A stretch of 24,598 nucleotides of DNA from Bremia lactucae (GCF_004359215.1 NC_090617.1:3125273-3149870); one strand, 5' to 3'. Counted from the first letter of the stretch, positions 8,551-17,745 are shown. Notes: generated by a model from the letters alone, not told the origin. Numbers and translations are program-made.

Positions 8551-9095
8551 AGATTTCTCGACTTCAAAATACCCTTAGCTTCATAGAACCTTCCTCTATA
8601 CCTTTGTGTACGTGAAGTTTCGAGGCAGCTCACCTTGACTGTAATCTGTAAGATTAACTAGTACTAATCAGTACTAGTGAATGGTGCCCCATTACACTAA
8701 ACGTATTTACTATAATAAAAAAGGCAAACGCTATATTCACACCCTTTTTCTTAAATTCACACCCTTCACGCCAATTCTTATACTTACATTGCCTTCCGTA
8801 AATTGACACCTTTTTATTTTACGCACACGCTTTTTGTTAATATACAAGAATCAAAATTCAAGATTCAAATATCTTAATATTTTCCGTTTCAATTCCTATT
8901 TTTCCAGATATTGAAACCCCCTGAAGGAACCTTCGACTTCTAGCATTTCAGCATTGAATTGATAGCGGCGCTCTGCTGCAGCCATTGTCCTTGTTCTGCA
9001 CACCAACGTTTTGCGATTTATCTCTTGAGATTGACGGTCAGGGGTGACTTTGGTTGTGACATGTTTCGAAATGTGAGCAAACTTTACTGTATGCA
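8551..9095. other. CACACC motif block, no clear gene
   Basis: From 8730 to 8830 the plus strand has a run of degenerate direct motifs: ATTCACACCCTT twice, then AATTGACACCTT and a later ACGCACACGC. A similar set occurs on the minus strand at about 20380-20465, just upstream of another ORF. A 66-codon minus-strand ORF (9096-8896) reads MHTVKFAHISKHVTTKVTPD and MAAAERRYQFNAEMLEVEGS. It matches no family I know and may be a chance ORF or a relic. Confidence 0.35.
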
Positions 9096-9096
9096 T

Positions 9097-10242
9097 TCTG
9101 TGGTTGGCGCAGGCGTGCAGTTAGGTACCACTTAAAACAATTGTCTGTTATCGTGGTGGAAACTTGCCATTGTAATTACTACAAGGCTGTCAGTCGAGAT
9201 AGCGTCGCTGTTAGACGCAAATTTCGATTTTGATAAGAAATGAATTTGAAATCGATGACGACTCGCAAAACGAGGTGTCGATCAGTAAGTTAGAAAGGGA
9301 TAAAATGACCTTTCTAAATTTATCCTCATACGCAACTGCAATAAGTCTGACTGTTTTTTTTGCTCCTTTTCATGGATTCAACACGGATTTTACCACTTGA
9401 TTATACAGCAGAATTTTATGTGACTGTAAATATTTAATCAGTCAGCATTAGATGCTTCAGCCAGTTTGTTGAGACATTAGTCAAAAATTGCATCGCCGAA
9501 TGAGCCTAAATCAAGCGGGATATTACAAAGCTAAAGAGCCTTCCACCAGATGGCTAAAAATAATTGAGATCCTTATTTTGAAGTCTCTTCTGCTAGCACT
9601 AAGCATTCTAAGATGACGACAGCTGGAACTGCTTTATGCAGATTAAACGGGATTACACGTAGCAAACATTTTGCTTCCATTTGTAGCGACAATACGGAGA
9701 TGACACTAATGAACTTTGGATGTTGTAGTAATTACTGGATAATTAGGACACAGGGTCGGGATGGTTTCATAGTTTAATATTTACATCACTGAATTGGGTT
9801 AATCGCTTGTTACGGTATAAGTATCATGATAGATGGGAATTCCGTGATCTCGATCCCGTGCAGCAACGACAAGCGGATCATGCAAACCGTATGCGACAAT
9901 ATGATGTTTCGTTTAATGCGTGGCAGTGATCGCAGACGTCTGGTTGTGCGAGGTATCACCCTGCAAGAATAAATAGGCGAAGAAGTCGAATTGCACCTTT
10001 TGTCTCATATTTCTTCGCTTAATGAACGGGCTGCTATCGTGCGATAGGCGAACGAGACCGGATACACATATTGTCTCATGTTTCACTGACTAAAGAATTG
10101 GCGCGACTTTACTGAAGTATTGAAAATTTAATGTCGAAAAAAAAGAAACTACTTCAAACTATTCTTGTTTTCTATTGGCGAGTCTATTTGTTGTACGCCT
10201 TGGCTGTCGATTACTCAAAAGTAAATTTTCTGCTGGCGTGCA
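9097..10242. other. Gene-free stretch upstream of the RXLR gene
   Basis: I see no coding region or known repeat here. The only motif noted is a direct repeat TGTCTCAT(A/G)TTTC at 10001 and 10072, about 240 and 170 bases before the effector start. Each holds a TCAnnTTTC-like core that loosely resembles the oomycete transcription initiator. That is weak evidence for a promoter. Confidence 0.3.
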
Positions 10243-10806
10243 ATGATGCCTGTACCATCCGAGCTTGTAATAACTCAGCACAGGCGTATATTACTGCTAT
10301 TTTTGGCTCTGCTGGCGGGCGTGACAATTGTCATGGCGGCAACAACAGCACCAAACGCTGTCGCCGGTGTCTTCTGTCGACGATTAAGAGAGGTGCCAAA
10401 CGCTCTTGTCGACGGGCAGAACGATGAAAGGAACAGCTCTCCAAGTATTGCCGTCCGGCAAATTGCGGAAAAGTCGTTGGCATCGGCGAAAACGAAAGGC
10501 ATTTTGCCGAAGAACTTTGAAGAATTCGCCGAAAACTTTTCAAAGAACAATTACTCAGGGAATGACGACTTGGATCATCGCATGTACGCATTCCTCAATG
10601 CTCTTACAAAGAATAAAAGAGAAGCTTTGGAGTATGTATTTTCGCCAAATTGGTTGCAGAAACCCCACGCGCTGAGATTTTACAATTTCTTAGTAAATCG
10701 GTGGTCTAAACAAAAATTAGGCCAAAATTTGCACTTGGACGGGATAAGCCGAGAGGACCTAAATGCTTTGATTGGATTAAAAACGCGACTCGAAAAAACA
10801 TTATAA
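10243..10806 (+). CDS. Candidate secreted RXLR effector, 187 aa
   Basis: The protein opens with a short basic N-region (QHRR, residues 12-15), then a hydrophobic core ILLLFLALLAGVTIVMA (16-32), and small residues suited to signal peptidase cleavage near 33-41. An exact RXLR motif, RRLR, lies at residues 46-49, and an acidic DER at 61-63 stands in for the dEER motif. Both are at the usual distance from the signal peptide. The remaining 120 residues are Lys/Glu/Leu-rich and probably helical (FEEFAENFSKNNY, HRMYAFLNALTKNKREALEYV, HALRFYNFLVNRW). I saw no firm WY motif. RXLR proteins are secreted by oomycetes and act inside host plant cells; the target of this one is unknown. The frame is open with no intron from ATG to TAA. 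A second Met (residue 2) is possible but changes little. The gene stands alone in transposon-rich DNA, as is common for effectors. Confidence 0.82.
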   Translation: MMPVPSELVITQHRRILLLFLALLAGVTIVMAATTAPNAVAGVFCRRLREVPNALVDGQNDERNSSPSIAVRQIAEKSLASAKTKGILPKNFEEFAENFSKNNYSGNDDLDHRMYAFLNALTKNKREALEYVFSPNWLQKPHALRFYNFLVNRWSKQKLGQNLHLDGISREDLNALIGLKTRLEKTL

Positions 10807-11045
10807 TTTCTTACATGTCTTGCTGGAGTACCGACGACAAGACCAGCCGAGTTAAAATGCCTAAGAGTCGATGCATGCTGAGCCTTTAGCTAGGGCTAGT
10901 ACTGACCACTTTCCGCTTAATACAGCGTTTCCATTCCATACCAATAAAACCACCCTTTTAACATTTTCTTTTTCCGCGCCATTTACGTCTTCTTTATCTT
11001 TACCTGAGCCGTCCTCATCCACACCATCACCACACAATAAAATGC
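10807..11045. other. Spacer after the effector, Ser/Pro/Thr-rich reading frame
   Basis: A plus-strand frame from 10871 reads DHFPLNTAFPFHTNKTTLL and SFSAPFTSSLSLPEPSSS, ending in another frame from the downstream gene fragment. It could be the N-terminal part of that fragment, joined by a frameshift or intron near 11042-11050. It could also be untranslated sequence. The antisense ORF here has no support. Confidence 0.3.
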
Positions 11046-11345
11046 TTGCTCTGCCTGCCAGCACCCGGGGAGCCGCCGCTGAAGTCCTTGGCTTTTGTGC
11101 AACGCTACCCAATTGAAAGGTTTGAGACTGGCATTTATATCTACTCGGCCGATGAACTCCAGGAGGCTGCTGTGCTGCAGAAATATATGCGCGAGACCCC
11201 TGGTGCGCTGAACCCGACGATTTTAAGAACGACCAGCATGCCGCCTCCGGAATCGTTAAGCGCTCAGCTTTCTCAATCTTTAACTACTCTGTTTTTTTTC
11301 GGAGTAAACGATGTAAGTCTATCAATCCACAACTTAATGGCAGAC
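11046..11345 (+). pseudogene. Unrecognised gene fragment cut by an LTR
   Basis: The frame reads LCLPAPGEPPLKSLAF, QRYPIERFETGIYIYSADEL, QEAAVLQKYMRETPGALNP and TTSMPPPESLSAQLSQS. Its residue mix looks like a real globular protein, not noise. It has no ATG of its own at the left, and it runs into LTR sequence at about 11345. I therefore read it as a piece of a host gene, or an exon, truncated by the retrotransposon. A GTAAGT at 11310 could be a splice donor, which would instead make this a short exon. I do not recognise the family. Confidence 0.4.
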
Positions 11346-11850
11346 GTACAAAATTATTATCCTTTTATAATTTTGACTCTAAAGTTATAATATTACCAAA
11401 TTTGGAAATATTAAAACTATTAAGTCAAAATTGGCGGGGTTTATTAAAACTTAAATCGAACATTATCAGATGCATTGTCTTGTTGCCTCAATATTATCAA
11501 AAAGAATTGGTATATCGAGGCAACACGACAATGGTTCTGTTAATTATCGATTTCAGTTTAAATAAACCCCACCAACCGTTGTAAGACACAATTGGGCGGT
11601 GCGCGAGGACGCGCTATACATAGCTACTTGTTTATTTATTAACGTCAGAAGCTAGAAGACGATTGCGTAGGCACTTAATATATTAATGCAGCTTTACTTT
11701 TTTCTCTGTACTAAAGCCTTAGTACCGCCCTCTAGTAGCTAAAACTTCTTAGCTACTTGTTACCTTCCTTTGTACGTTAGTCTACCTAAAGCAATCGAGG
11801 CACCTCATATTCACTATTACCAGCGTAAGTAGCACGTCGCAGTCCGTTCA
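11345..11850 (+). repeat. LTR, gypsy family B, plus orientation
   Basis: The reverse complement of this stretch aligns with 13505-13905. Shared landmarks are the GTACAAA-TTATTATC start, TATTACCAAATTTGG, and, at the far end, GAGGTGCCTCGATTGCTT. Orientation follows from family A, whose 3' end has a related GGTGCC...CACGTAC block. A gag start lies about 40 bases downstream, consistent with a 5' LTR. The outer end lacks a clear TG, so the limits are approximate. Confidence 0.7.
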
Positions 11851-11892
11851 ACGTTCCATCCAAAATAAGGAACCTCCAGAAGGCTTCCACGC

Positions 11893-12470
11893 AATGTGTG
11901 AAACGTTCACTCGTTTGAGTGACCTTGAATGGAGAGCAGTCGAACGTATGATCTCGGCAGAAGGCAGGCCAGCCGTTACTCGCTCTCCAAAGGAGAGCAA
12001 CATTCGGCTATAGCCGAGTTTATACGACAAGAATTCGACGGAGCGCCAATAAAATGGAAATTTGCTTCGTCCGCAAGGCTCTAAACACGCGGAGGTGTTG
12101 ACAGAACAGGGTGCTCATCAGCTATAACTATAGAGACTGCGGCATTTTCATGCTGCTAGCAGGCCGACGCATTCGCGTCCGCCCGAAGCTTACACCTGTT
12201 CGGATTAGAGACGCTAGACCAAGTGATGTAGGAGGAACTCAGCCCGAAACAGGTATTTGTCCACTTAAGAGCTTATCGTTCTCCGAGACGACAAGAAAAC
12301 GGAGGTCCAGAACCTATGGGCCTCTCGTATGTAGAGAGCGAGAAATCTCGCCCTTCAAGTCACAAACGATTGCAAAAATAGAATCGTTGTCAAAAGACGG
12401 GCCAGTAAGCCTATGAGTGTAGTGCCCGCGCCCAGTGCCAAAAAAACGCTGAGCGAAACGATCGACCTCC
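11893..12470 (+). pseudogene. Gypsy gag, heavily broken
   Basis: The plus strand starts MCETFTRLSDLEWRAVERM and, after a stop, AEFIRQEFDGA. This mirrors the minus-strand gag start at 16373 (FLSDIEKSAVERV ... KLIQHEFDEAKKK). Further on, SDVGGTQPETGICPLKSLSF and REISPFKSQTIAKIESLS mark the C-terminal region, aligned with the zinc-knuckle region of the minus-strand copy. Most of the capsid domain is missing between them. Gag would form the element's particle; this one cannot. Confidence 0.62.
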
Positions 12471-12645
12471 CGCTAGGAACTGCAGAGTAAGCGATTCTGG
12501 CGCTGTTGCGAAATCGGAACGGCGAGACGGATCGTCAAAAAACGGTCGGGTCAGTATGTTTGGAGCGCCCTGATCCAGCAACGTCAAAAGAATTTGCAAA
12601 TCTTCTGACAAAAGTTGCTCCTCTTATGCAATATTGTGTGTGTTG

Positions 12646-13020
12646 GCCCCAGGTGATGACGTTAACCTCATCAGCTTGAAAACAATAGTGGCCAATAAGT
12701 TGCCACTAAAGTCCCTCGTTGATTGTGGGGCGTCAAACAATTTCATTCGACGCCAATCAGTATAAGATCGCAGGATCAAATTCATTAAGTCCGATATACC
12801 TCTACCGAGGATTACAGTGCGCCTAGCAACAGGCCCATCTGTAACGTTAAGAGACGTATCGTTGGTATCCAATACACGGTAAACGGTAAACATTACGGTG
12901 ATGATTTCATCGTACAAGATTTTGATGCCAAATTTGATGTCATCCTTCGATTATGATGGCCCATAAAGTACGGGCCGTGCATTAGCTAGCAGCATCGATC
13001 CGTTACGATGCCTGTCTCTT
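12646..13020 (+). pseudogene. Gypsy aspartic protease
   Basis: The frame reads LKTIVANKLPLKSLVDCGAS then NNFIRRQS, where DCGAS is the oomycete gypsy form of the catalytic D-S/T-G site. After a TAA comes RITVRLATGPSVTL. A frame change then gives YGDDFIVQDFDAKFDVIL and QHRSVTMP, the end of the protease domain. It is interrupted by at least three stops. The minus-strand copy at 15176-14865 aligns through VRLATGAS and DDKFDVI-like blocks. Confidence 0.8.
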
Positions 13021-13504
13021 TTTATCAGATGGCCACCCGATAAACATCTTAAAGCGACCACAAGCGTGTGGATTTTCTACAAATGAGTGCGATGGCCTTA
13101 CTTGCGGTTTGGTTGTTAGCACGACTGCATACGACTTCAGAAATACAACCCAAAACACTGTGGAGTTAGATTCCAATGGCTGTGGTCAAGCACAGGCAGC
13201 GTCGAAGGTCGACCATTGTGACGTGGACATAGTTACCGACGGCTGTACACGAAAAACATGCAGCGTCGACGTTCGACCAATCGAAAAGGTTGAGTGGTGC
13301 GACACAAGGATGCTTGCTTTGAAAGCAACTTCCGAGAAAATTTGTAAAGCCTGTCTATAAGAGACAGTGCGAAAGTCCTTGACCGACTGGAGAGTCGACC
13401 GTAGAGGATCTTAGTATGTTTGCGCAACCACAGCTCGAGGCAGTGGAGGAAGATACTCCCAAAATTAAACTTTAGGAATAAGCCCCCAAGACGTTGAGGG
13501 AATA
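13020..13504 (+). pseudogene. Gypsy protease-RT linker, copy 1
   Basis: An 83-codon frame (13109-13360) reads VVSTTAYDFRNTTQNTVELD, and C-TRKTCSVDVRPIEKVEW, then LALKATSEKICKACL. Related sequence recurs at 13943-14400 on the same strand and at 14460-14880 on the minus strand, so this is conserved element sequence and not a host gene. Cys residues are frequent, but no known domain was recognised. It ends at the LTR start at 13505. Confidence 0.65.
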
Positions 13505-13905
13505 TGTAACGGGGCACCTTTAACTCGTACTGACAACAGTACTACTGATATCAGTGAAGGTGGGGTGCCTCGATTGCTTCACGTACACGACGTGCAGAGA
13601 AAGGCTATATGTAGCTAACAATTATTAGCTACTAAGGGTTACTACTAAGGCTTTAGTATAGGGAGAACGAAAATTTGTATAATTATATTACGTTGTACCG
13701 TAACGATCTTCTATCTACTGACCTTAATGAATTAATAACCAATTATGCAATGTGCCTGCTTGCGCAACGTTTTATCGTCTAAAACGTTGGTGAGGTTGAT
13801 TTAAACTTATATCAACCAAACAATAGAAGTAATATCTTATTGCGTCAATATTACCAAATTTGGTAATATTCGAACTATCAAGTCAAAATTAATAAAGATA
13901 ATAAT
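13505..13905 (-). repeat. LTR, gypsy family B, minus orientation
   Basis: The plus strand begins TGTAACGGGGCACC, the reverse complement of a GTTACA-type LTR end, and goes on to GGGGTGCCTCGATTGCTTCACGTAC. It aligns with the reverse complement of 11345-11850, and its middle aligns with 16834-17090. It lies between two partial copies of the same plus-strand linker, so it is an insertion or recombination product. Dyads such as TAGCTAACAATTATTAGCTA are present. Confidence 0.72.
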
Positions 13906-13914
13906 TTGTACTTG

Positions 13915-14455
13915 TTTTTTCTGGGCTAAGATTGTACGAGCCATGCAAAGATTAGCAGCATTAAGCCGTTACGATGCCTGCTCTCGCTCATCAGAAAGCC
14001 ATCTGATGTACGTCTTGGAGCTATCCCAAAGGTGTGGAGGTCTTATGAGCGAGTACGATGGCCTCACCTGGGGTACGGTCCCCAGCACGACTGCACGAGA
14101 CCTCATAGTAAAAACTCATCACATTGTGGAGTTAGATTCCGACTGCTGTGTATAATCTCATGTAGCTCGAAGTTCGACCACTCGAATAAGTGGGTCGACA
14201 GAAACAAGGATACTTGTTTCGAAAGCAACATTTAAGAAAATTCATAACACCTGTCTATAAGATACAGTGCGAAGGACCTAGGTCGACTGGAGAGTCGATC
14301 GTAGGGGATCTCGCCGTTGTTGCGCAACCACAGCTAGAGAAATTTGCAGAGGTGAGGAGGATACTCCTACAATAAAACTTGAGCGTACAAGTCCCCGAAA
14401 ATCTGCGGGAATAAGTCCCCAGAAAACTGTGGTAAAAGGCTCCCAGGTACCTTTG
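13915..14455 (+). pseudogene. Gypsy protease end and linker, copy 2
   Basis: It starts within the protease C-terminus (AGCAGCATTAAGCCGTTACGATGCC matches the QHRSVTMP codons of copy 1). It then repeats the linker: CCAGCACGACTGCACGAGACC, CACATTGTGGAGTTAGATTCC and GCGCAACCACAGCTAGAGAAATT, each with a counterpart at 13100-13440. Near its right end is a short imperfect tandem repeat (AAGTCCCC-GAAAA-CTG). Stops occur throughout. Confidence 0.68.
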
Positions 14456-14864
14456 AAAATAAGTCCCAACGGTCGGCTCTCTACTCGACCTACGATCATC
14501 GTGTTGTCCATTATGGACAACCGGTATCTTCTTGTAATGTCGCTCGCTAGGCGTACATTCATATCTCAATCCAGTCAACTTATTCGAGTGGTGGACCTTC
14601 GGCGCTGCCTGTGCATTCGAAGCCGCCGGCAGCTGACTCCACAAAGTGATTAGTAATCACACTGTGATATTGTGCAGTCGTACTAACGACCGTACCACAA
14701 GTGAGGCCATCGCACACCATTGTACTCACTCGTAGTACACCCACACGCTTGTGGACATCCCAAGACTTTCATCAGATAGCCATCTGATGAACAAGTGGCA
14801 GGTATCTTTACGTATCGATGCTGCCAGCCAATTCTCTGCTCATATTCTCTGAGCTAAGGTAAAC
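14456..14864 (-). pseudogene. Gypsy protease-RT linker, minus copy
   Basis: The minus strand reads SQLPAASNAQAAPKVHHSNK, TGLRYECTPSERHYKKIP and VVHNGQHDDRRSSREPTVG. The first block corresponds to the plus-strand QAQAASKVDHCD region at 13190, and the rest aligns with 14200-14310 by nucleotide sequence. An ORF of 129 codons (14644-14255) covers it, but its last part is antisense to plus-strand copy 2 and is not element protein. Confidence 0.6.
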
Positions 14865-15176
14865 CTAAAATGACGTCAAATTTGTCATCCAAATCCAGTA
14901 CGATGAATCATCGTCGTACTGTAAATCTTTTAACCTGTACTGAAATTTTACTACGCGTTTCATTACTGTTATCGATGCGCCTGTCGCTAGGCGCACCGTC
15001 ATCCTCGTTGCAGGGATGTCGCGCTCAACATATTTGAGCCTACGACCCTCTAGCGACTGGCGACGAATAAAGTTACTCGACGCCTCAAAGTCCACTAGGG
15101 CTCTAAGTGACAAATCATTTGTCACTTCTAGCTTCAAGGTGTTGAGGGATACCTCATTGCCAGTACAGAGACACAT
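14865..15176 (-). pseudogene. Gypsy aspartic protease, minus copy
   Basis: The 103-codon frame reads NTLKLEVTNDLSLRALVDF, EASSNFIRRQSLEGRRLKYV, VRLATGASITVMKRVV and QYRLKDLQYDDDSSYW. Family members carry DCGAS at the active site; here it reads DFEAS, so the residues after the catalytic Asp are altered. The fold-defining blocks are otherwise well kept. The frame is lost near the end, where DDKFDV would follow. Confidence 0.78.
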
Positions 15177-16373
15177 AATGACTTTATGTCTGGAGCAACT
15201 TTCGTCAAGAGATTTGCAAATTCTCGTGAGGTTGCTTGAATCAGTAGGCGTTGCGCCCCTACTGACCCTGACCGTTTTTTTGGCGGTCCGCCTCGTTGTT
15301 GCAATTTCGTAACAACGTCGGACCCCCGACCCTTGCCATTTTTGACATTTGATCCATAATTACGACCAGTACCTCTCGGTACTGGGCGTGGAGCACTACA
15401 CTCATTTAGCGTAGTGACCTAACTTTGACAGCGATCGCATTTCTGCAATCGCTTGTTGTTCGAAAAGCAAGGTTTCTCGCTTTTGACCTAAGAGAGGTCC
15501 ATAGGTTCTTGACCTCCAAGCTCGAGTCGTCTTGGAGGACAATACGATGACGAACTAGCTTGAGCCTGTATAAAGCTAAAGTCCTCCTGTTCCGCAACTG
15601 ATATCGCTTCTTCAAGCGTATCCAGTTCCAAGCGGATCAGGTGGGTCTTTACGGGACCATCCGTAAGACCTTACATGAACACCGTAATCAACGTGTGTTC
15701 ATCATCTGGTTTGTTCGTGATAAAAGTCGCCAAGAGTCGTATGTGCTGGGCATAAGCTGCCTTGCTTGATTTTGAAAAGCTCTGATCGAGCTCTGAACTC
15801 AGCCCTTGGCGGTTCAAACGTCTGTTTGAGCCGGGCTTTTAAAGCCTTTAGCGACCCGCAGACATATGGGTCGCGCAACTTAAAGTCTAGTGCCCAAGTC
15901 TTGCCACAACCTGCCAAATTTGTCTGAGCAAATTCGACTTGCATTTGTTCGTCGACGATGTGACTAACCTTATGGCATCGTTCAATTCGACCAACCATTT
16001 TATATGAGGGAGTCTTCTTCGACTCCCCTACACTTAGAGATGTCGATGGTTAAGGTTTCGGGACGACGCGTGTGCGTCATCTCAGGTACAGGGGTCTTCT
16101 GTACCTGTTGCAACCTCAACAGCTCTGCCTGTTGAGAGCCTTGCTGATTAGGAAAGGCTACTTTTTCTTCGCCTCGTCAAATTCATGTTGTATGAGCTTG
16201 GCGACGGATGATTGGAGGGCATCTCTATCCAACCCGGACAGCATGGCCAGAATGGCCTCATTCCCTACAGTCGAACCCACTCGTTCGACCGCACTCTTTT
16301 CTATGTCACTTAGAAAAGAATAGTTATCACGTGAAACGTGATGCGTATTTCTATTTTTACATAACATGTCCAT
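15177..16373 (-). pseudogene. Gypsy gag, minus copy, with zinc-knuckle remnant
   Basis: The ATG at 16373 opens NYSFLSDIEKSAVERVGSTV, LSGLDRDALQSSVAKLIQHEF and a Lys-rich end. A second ORF (15998-15702) holds the capsid blocks MQVEFAQTNLAGCGKTWAL, LRDPYVCGSLKALKARLKQTF and EPPRAEFRARSELFKIKQG, typical of oomycete gypsy Gag. Further on, in mixed frames, come EPMDLSQVKSEKPCFSNNKR and LQKCNRCQ (half a zinc knuckle), then ECSAPRPVPRGTGRN and LLIQATSREFANLLTKVAPD. The protein would coat element RNA. Several frameshifts disable it. Confidence 0.85.
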
Positions 16374-16423
16374 GTTAGATAATACATTTGTGGTCCTTGG
16401 ACGGACTACGAAGTCCTACCAGG

Positions 16424-16833
16424 TGTAAAGGGGCAATGCCGACTTGCACTGCTTCAGTGCAAGTGGTGCCACACGTCACTTCACGTACACTAGTACGTGC
16501 AGAGGAAGACTCTCTTAGAAACGCTTGCTTTAAAAAGGGTTGATGGCAAACTATATTGAAATAATTAAGTTCTTCTGTTTTCTATCTATCTATACTAACA
16601 TAGTTATCTACTGATACTAAACATGTAGAAAAATCTTATCTGTCTCTCTCTTCGCGCGCGTGCGCTAACTGGACCGCGGAGCAAGTAGATATAATGGCCT
16701 ATATCTACCAATGGATAAGCTTTCCGAATACTACTTTGTAAAGTAATACTCTCCAAATATTATCTATCTTCTAGATAACATATTAATTAACAACCTTTAA
16801 GTGTTATTTAATGTAACGATACACCCCGTTACA
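16424..16833 (-). repeat. 5' LTR, gypsy family A, minus orientation
   Basis: The minus strand starts TGTAACGGGGTGTATCG and ends GCCCCTTTACA, a 410-bp unit aligned with 2456-2898. The gag start lies 51 bases further on. Immediately beyond its outer end (16834) is a fragment of family B LTR, so it apparently landed inside that LTR. TATCTATCTATA-type repeats and ATCTGTCTCTCTC lie in the middle, as in the other copy (GAGAGAGACAGATAAG on its plus strand). Confidence 0.82.
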
Positions 16834-17090
16834 TTGGGTGCTTGGAATACTTCGCGTAAATGACGTATGAAAAAAGGTTCCAAGTAGTTAAGAGGTCTTA
16901 GCTACTGAAGGCGAGTTCTAAGGCTATAAAATAGGGAAAAGTAAACTGTATTTATATGCATATCTTTCGTAACGATCTTCTATCTACTGGATTAAATATA
17001 TTGATATTTAACTGTGCAATACCTAATTGTGGCTTGTAAGGATTGGCGGGATTGATTTAAACTTAAATCAACCAATTAATAGAACAAATT
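16834..17090 (-). repeat. LTR fragment, gypsy family B
   Basis: The plus-strand order GGGTGC-TGG...TTCGCGTAAATGACG, TTAGCTACTGAAGG, TAAGGCTATAAAATAGGG, CGTAACGATCTTCTATCTACTG and TTGATTTAAACTTAAATCAACCAA aligns with 13560-13830. The first 50 or so bases of the family are missing, because the family A LTR begins there. Confidence 0.68.
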
Positions 17091-17318
17091 TGGAAATTCT
17101 GGAAATCCACAGCGACATATCAATCAGAACGCATAATATTAGAAAAGAGACTTGGCCGAGACTCAAAACTACTGACCTGCATCACCAAGTACAATGAAGG
17201 ACCTCAACAGCTTCAGGCAACGCTCACAAAGCTTGCCAAGAATTTGGCTTACCTCATGGACCAAATTATAAAAAAACAGGAATTCTTTGCAGGTGATGAC
17301 GCTTGCCAAAACGTTTAA
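17091..17318 (+). pseudogene. Unknown coding fragment next to an LTR
   Basis: An open frame without its own start reads WKSTATYQSERIILEKRLGR, DSKLLTCITKYNEGPQQLQ, ATLTKLAKNLAYLMDQIIKK and QEFFAGDDACQNV, ending at TAA (17316-17318). The Lys/Leu/Gln-rich helical composition and lack of stops suggest the C-terminus of a real protein, truncated at its left by the LTR fragment. No family is recognised. It could equally be a chance frame. Confidence 0.35.
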
Positions 17319-17536
17319 TGTGCATCGTATCTGACGGTTGCAAGAAAATACACGATGAGATGCTTACGTATCTGAAAGCCATCGGAGTGTACAACAAAAC
17401 TTGCTTACGATCAATCGTGTCAGCATTGGTGCCCAGGTCCACTTATTGGAGCACACGCTGCAGCTTTCTGCGAAATGAATAAACTTAACTGCCTCGCTCC
17501 AAGAGCGTACGCACATAATTATTATGGCGTCTTTTA
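17319..17536. other. Stretch with no clear gene
   Basis: A plus-strand frame reads CIVSDGCKKIHDEMLTYLKA and is open for about 55 codons to a TAA at about 17480. It shows no domain and no match to its neighbours. I would not call it a gene. Confidence 0.25.
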
Positions 17537-17539
17537 TGC

Positions 17540-17745
17540 ATGGCGGTCTCGGGAGAAATCGCTTGGACGTATTTTCCTGATCCCGTGGTGTTGCGTTCAA
17601 ATGAAACGCCCGACCAATACGAGGTGAAATTCACGCGCAGCATTCATCCGCATTCCGATGCGATGAAAAAGCGGTCGCAGCGAATTAATTTCGCCCGCTT
17701 GCGCGTGAAAGGAATCACAAGCGGTACTGTACCCCTTTTTTCTAG
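17540..17745 (+). repeat. Repeated coding-like segment, copy 1
   Basis: The segment 17590-17740 recurs at 23764-23915 in the same orientation. On the plus strand both copies read LRSNETPDQYE..F..I.PHSD.MK.RSQRINFARLRVK. On the minus strand both read GEINSLRPLFH.IGM..NAA.EF.LVLVGRFI with a stop at the same place. Both strands stay open, so the coding strand is undecided. It may belong to a retrotransposon gag or to 3' element sequence. Confidence 0.6.

Larger units (their letters stand above)
11345..13504 (+). mobile_element. Decayed Ty3/gypsy copy: LTR, gag, protease, linker
   Basis: LTR (11345-11850), gag N-terminus (from 11893), gag C-terminal region, protease (12646-13020) and the protease-RT linker follow in normal order on the plus strand. 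The copy is then cut by a minus-oriented LTR at 13505. No RT or integrase of this copy is seen downstream. Confidence 0.75.
14456..16833 (-). mobile_element. Decayed Ty3/gypsy copy on the minus strand: 5' LTR, gag, protease, linker
   Basis: From right to left: family A LTR (16833-16424), gag N-terminus, capsid and zinc-knuckle region, protease, linker. The linker meets the plus-strand linker copy 2 at about 14455, so the two form a tail-to-tail inverted pair. RT and integrase are missing. The copy keeps longer open stretches than the plus-strand copies, so it may be younger. Confidence 0.78.

Noticed and set aside
10131..10427. 98-codon ORF overlapping the start of the RXLR gene in another frame, with a hydrophobic stretch.
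   Set aside because: It overlaps the better supported effector ORF, has no recognisable domain, and turns Cys/Arg-rich only where it is out of frame with that gene.
10275..10591. Two minus-strand ORFs antisense to the effector.
   Set aside because: They are shadows of a well-supported plus-strand gene, with no motifs of their own.
13505..13905. Read at first as a plus-strand LTR because it starts TGTAACGGGG.
   Set aside because: Family A LTRs have this sequence, reversed, at their 3' end, and the related unit at 11345 sits as a 5' LTR in the other orientation. Minus orientation fits better.
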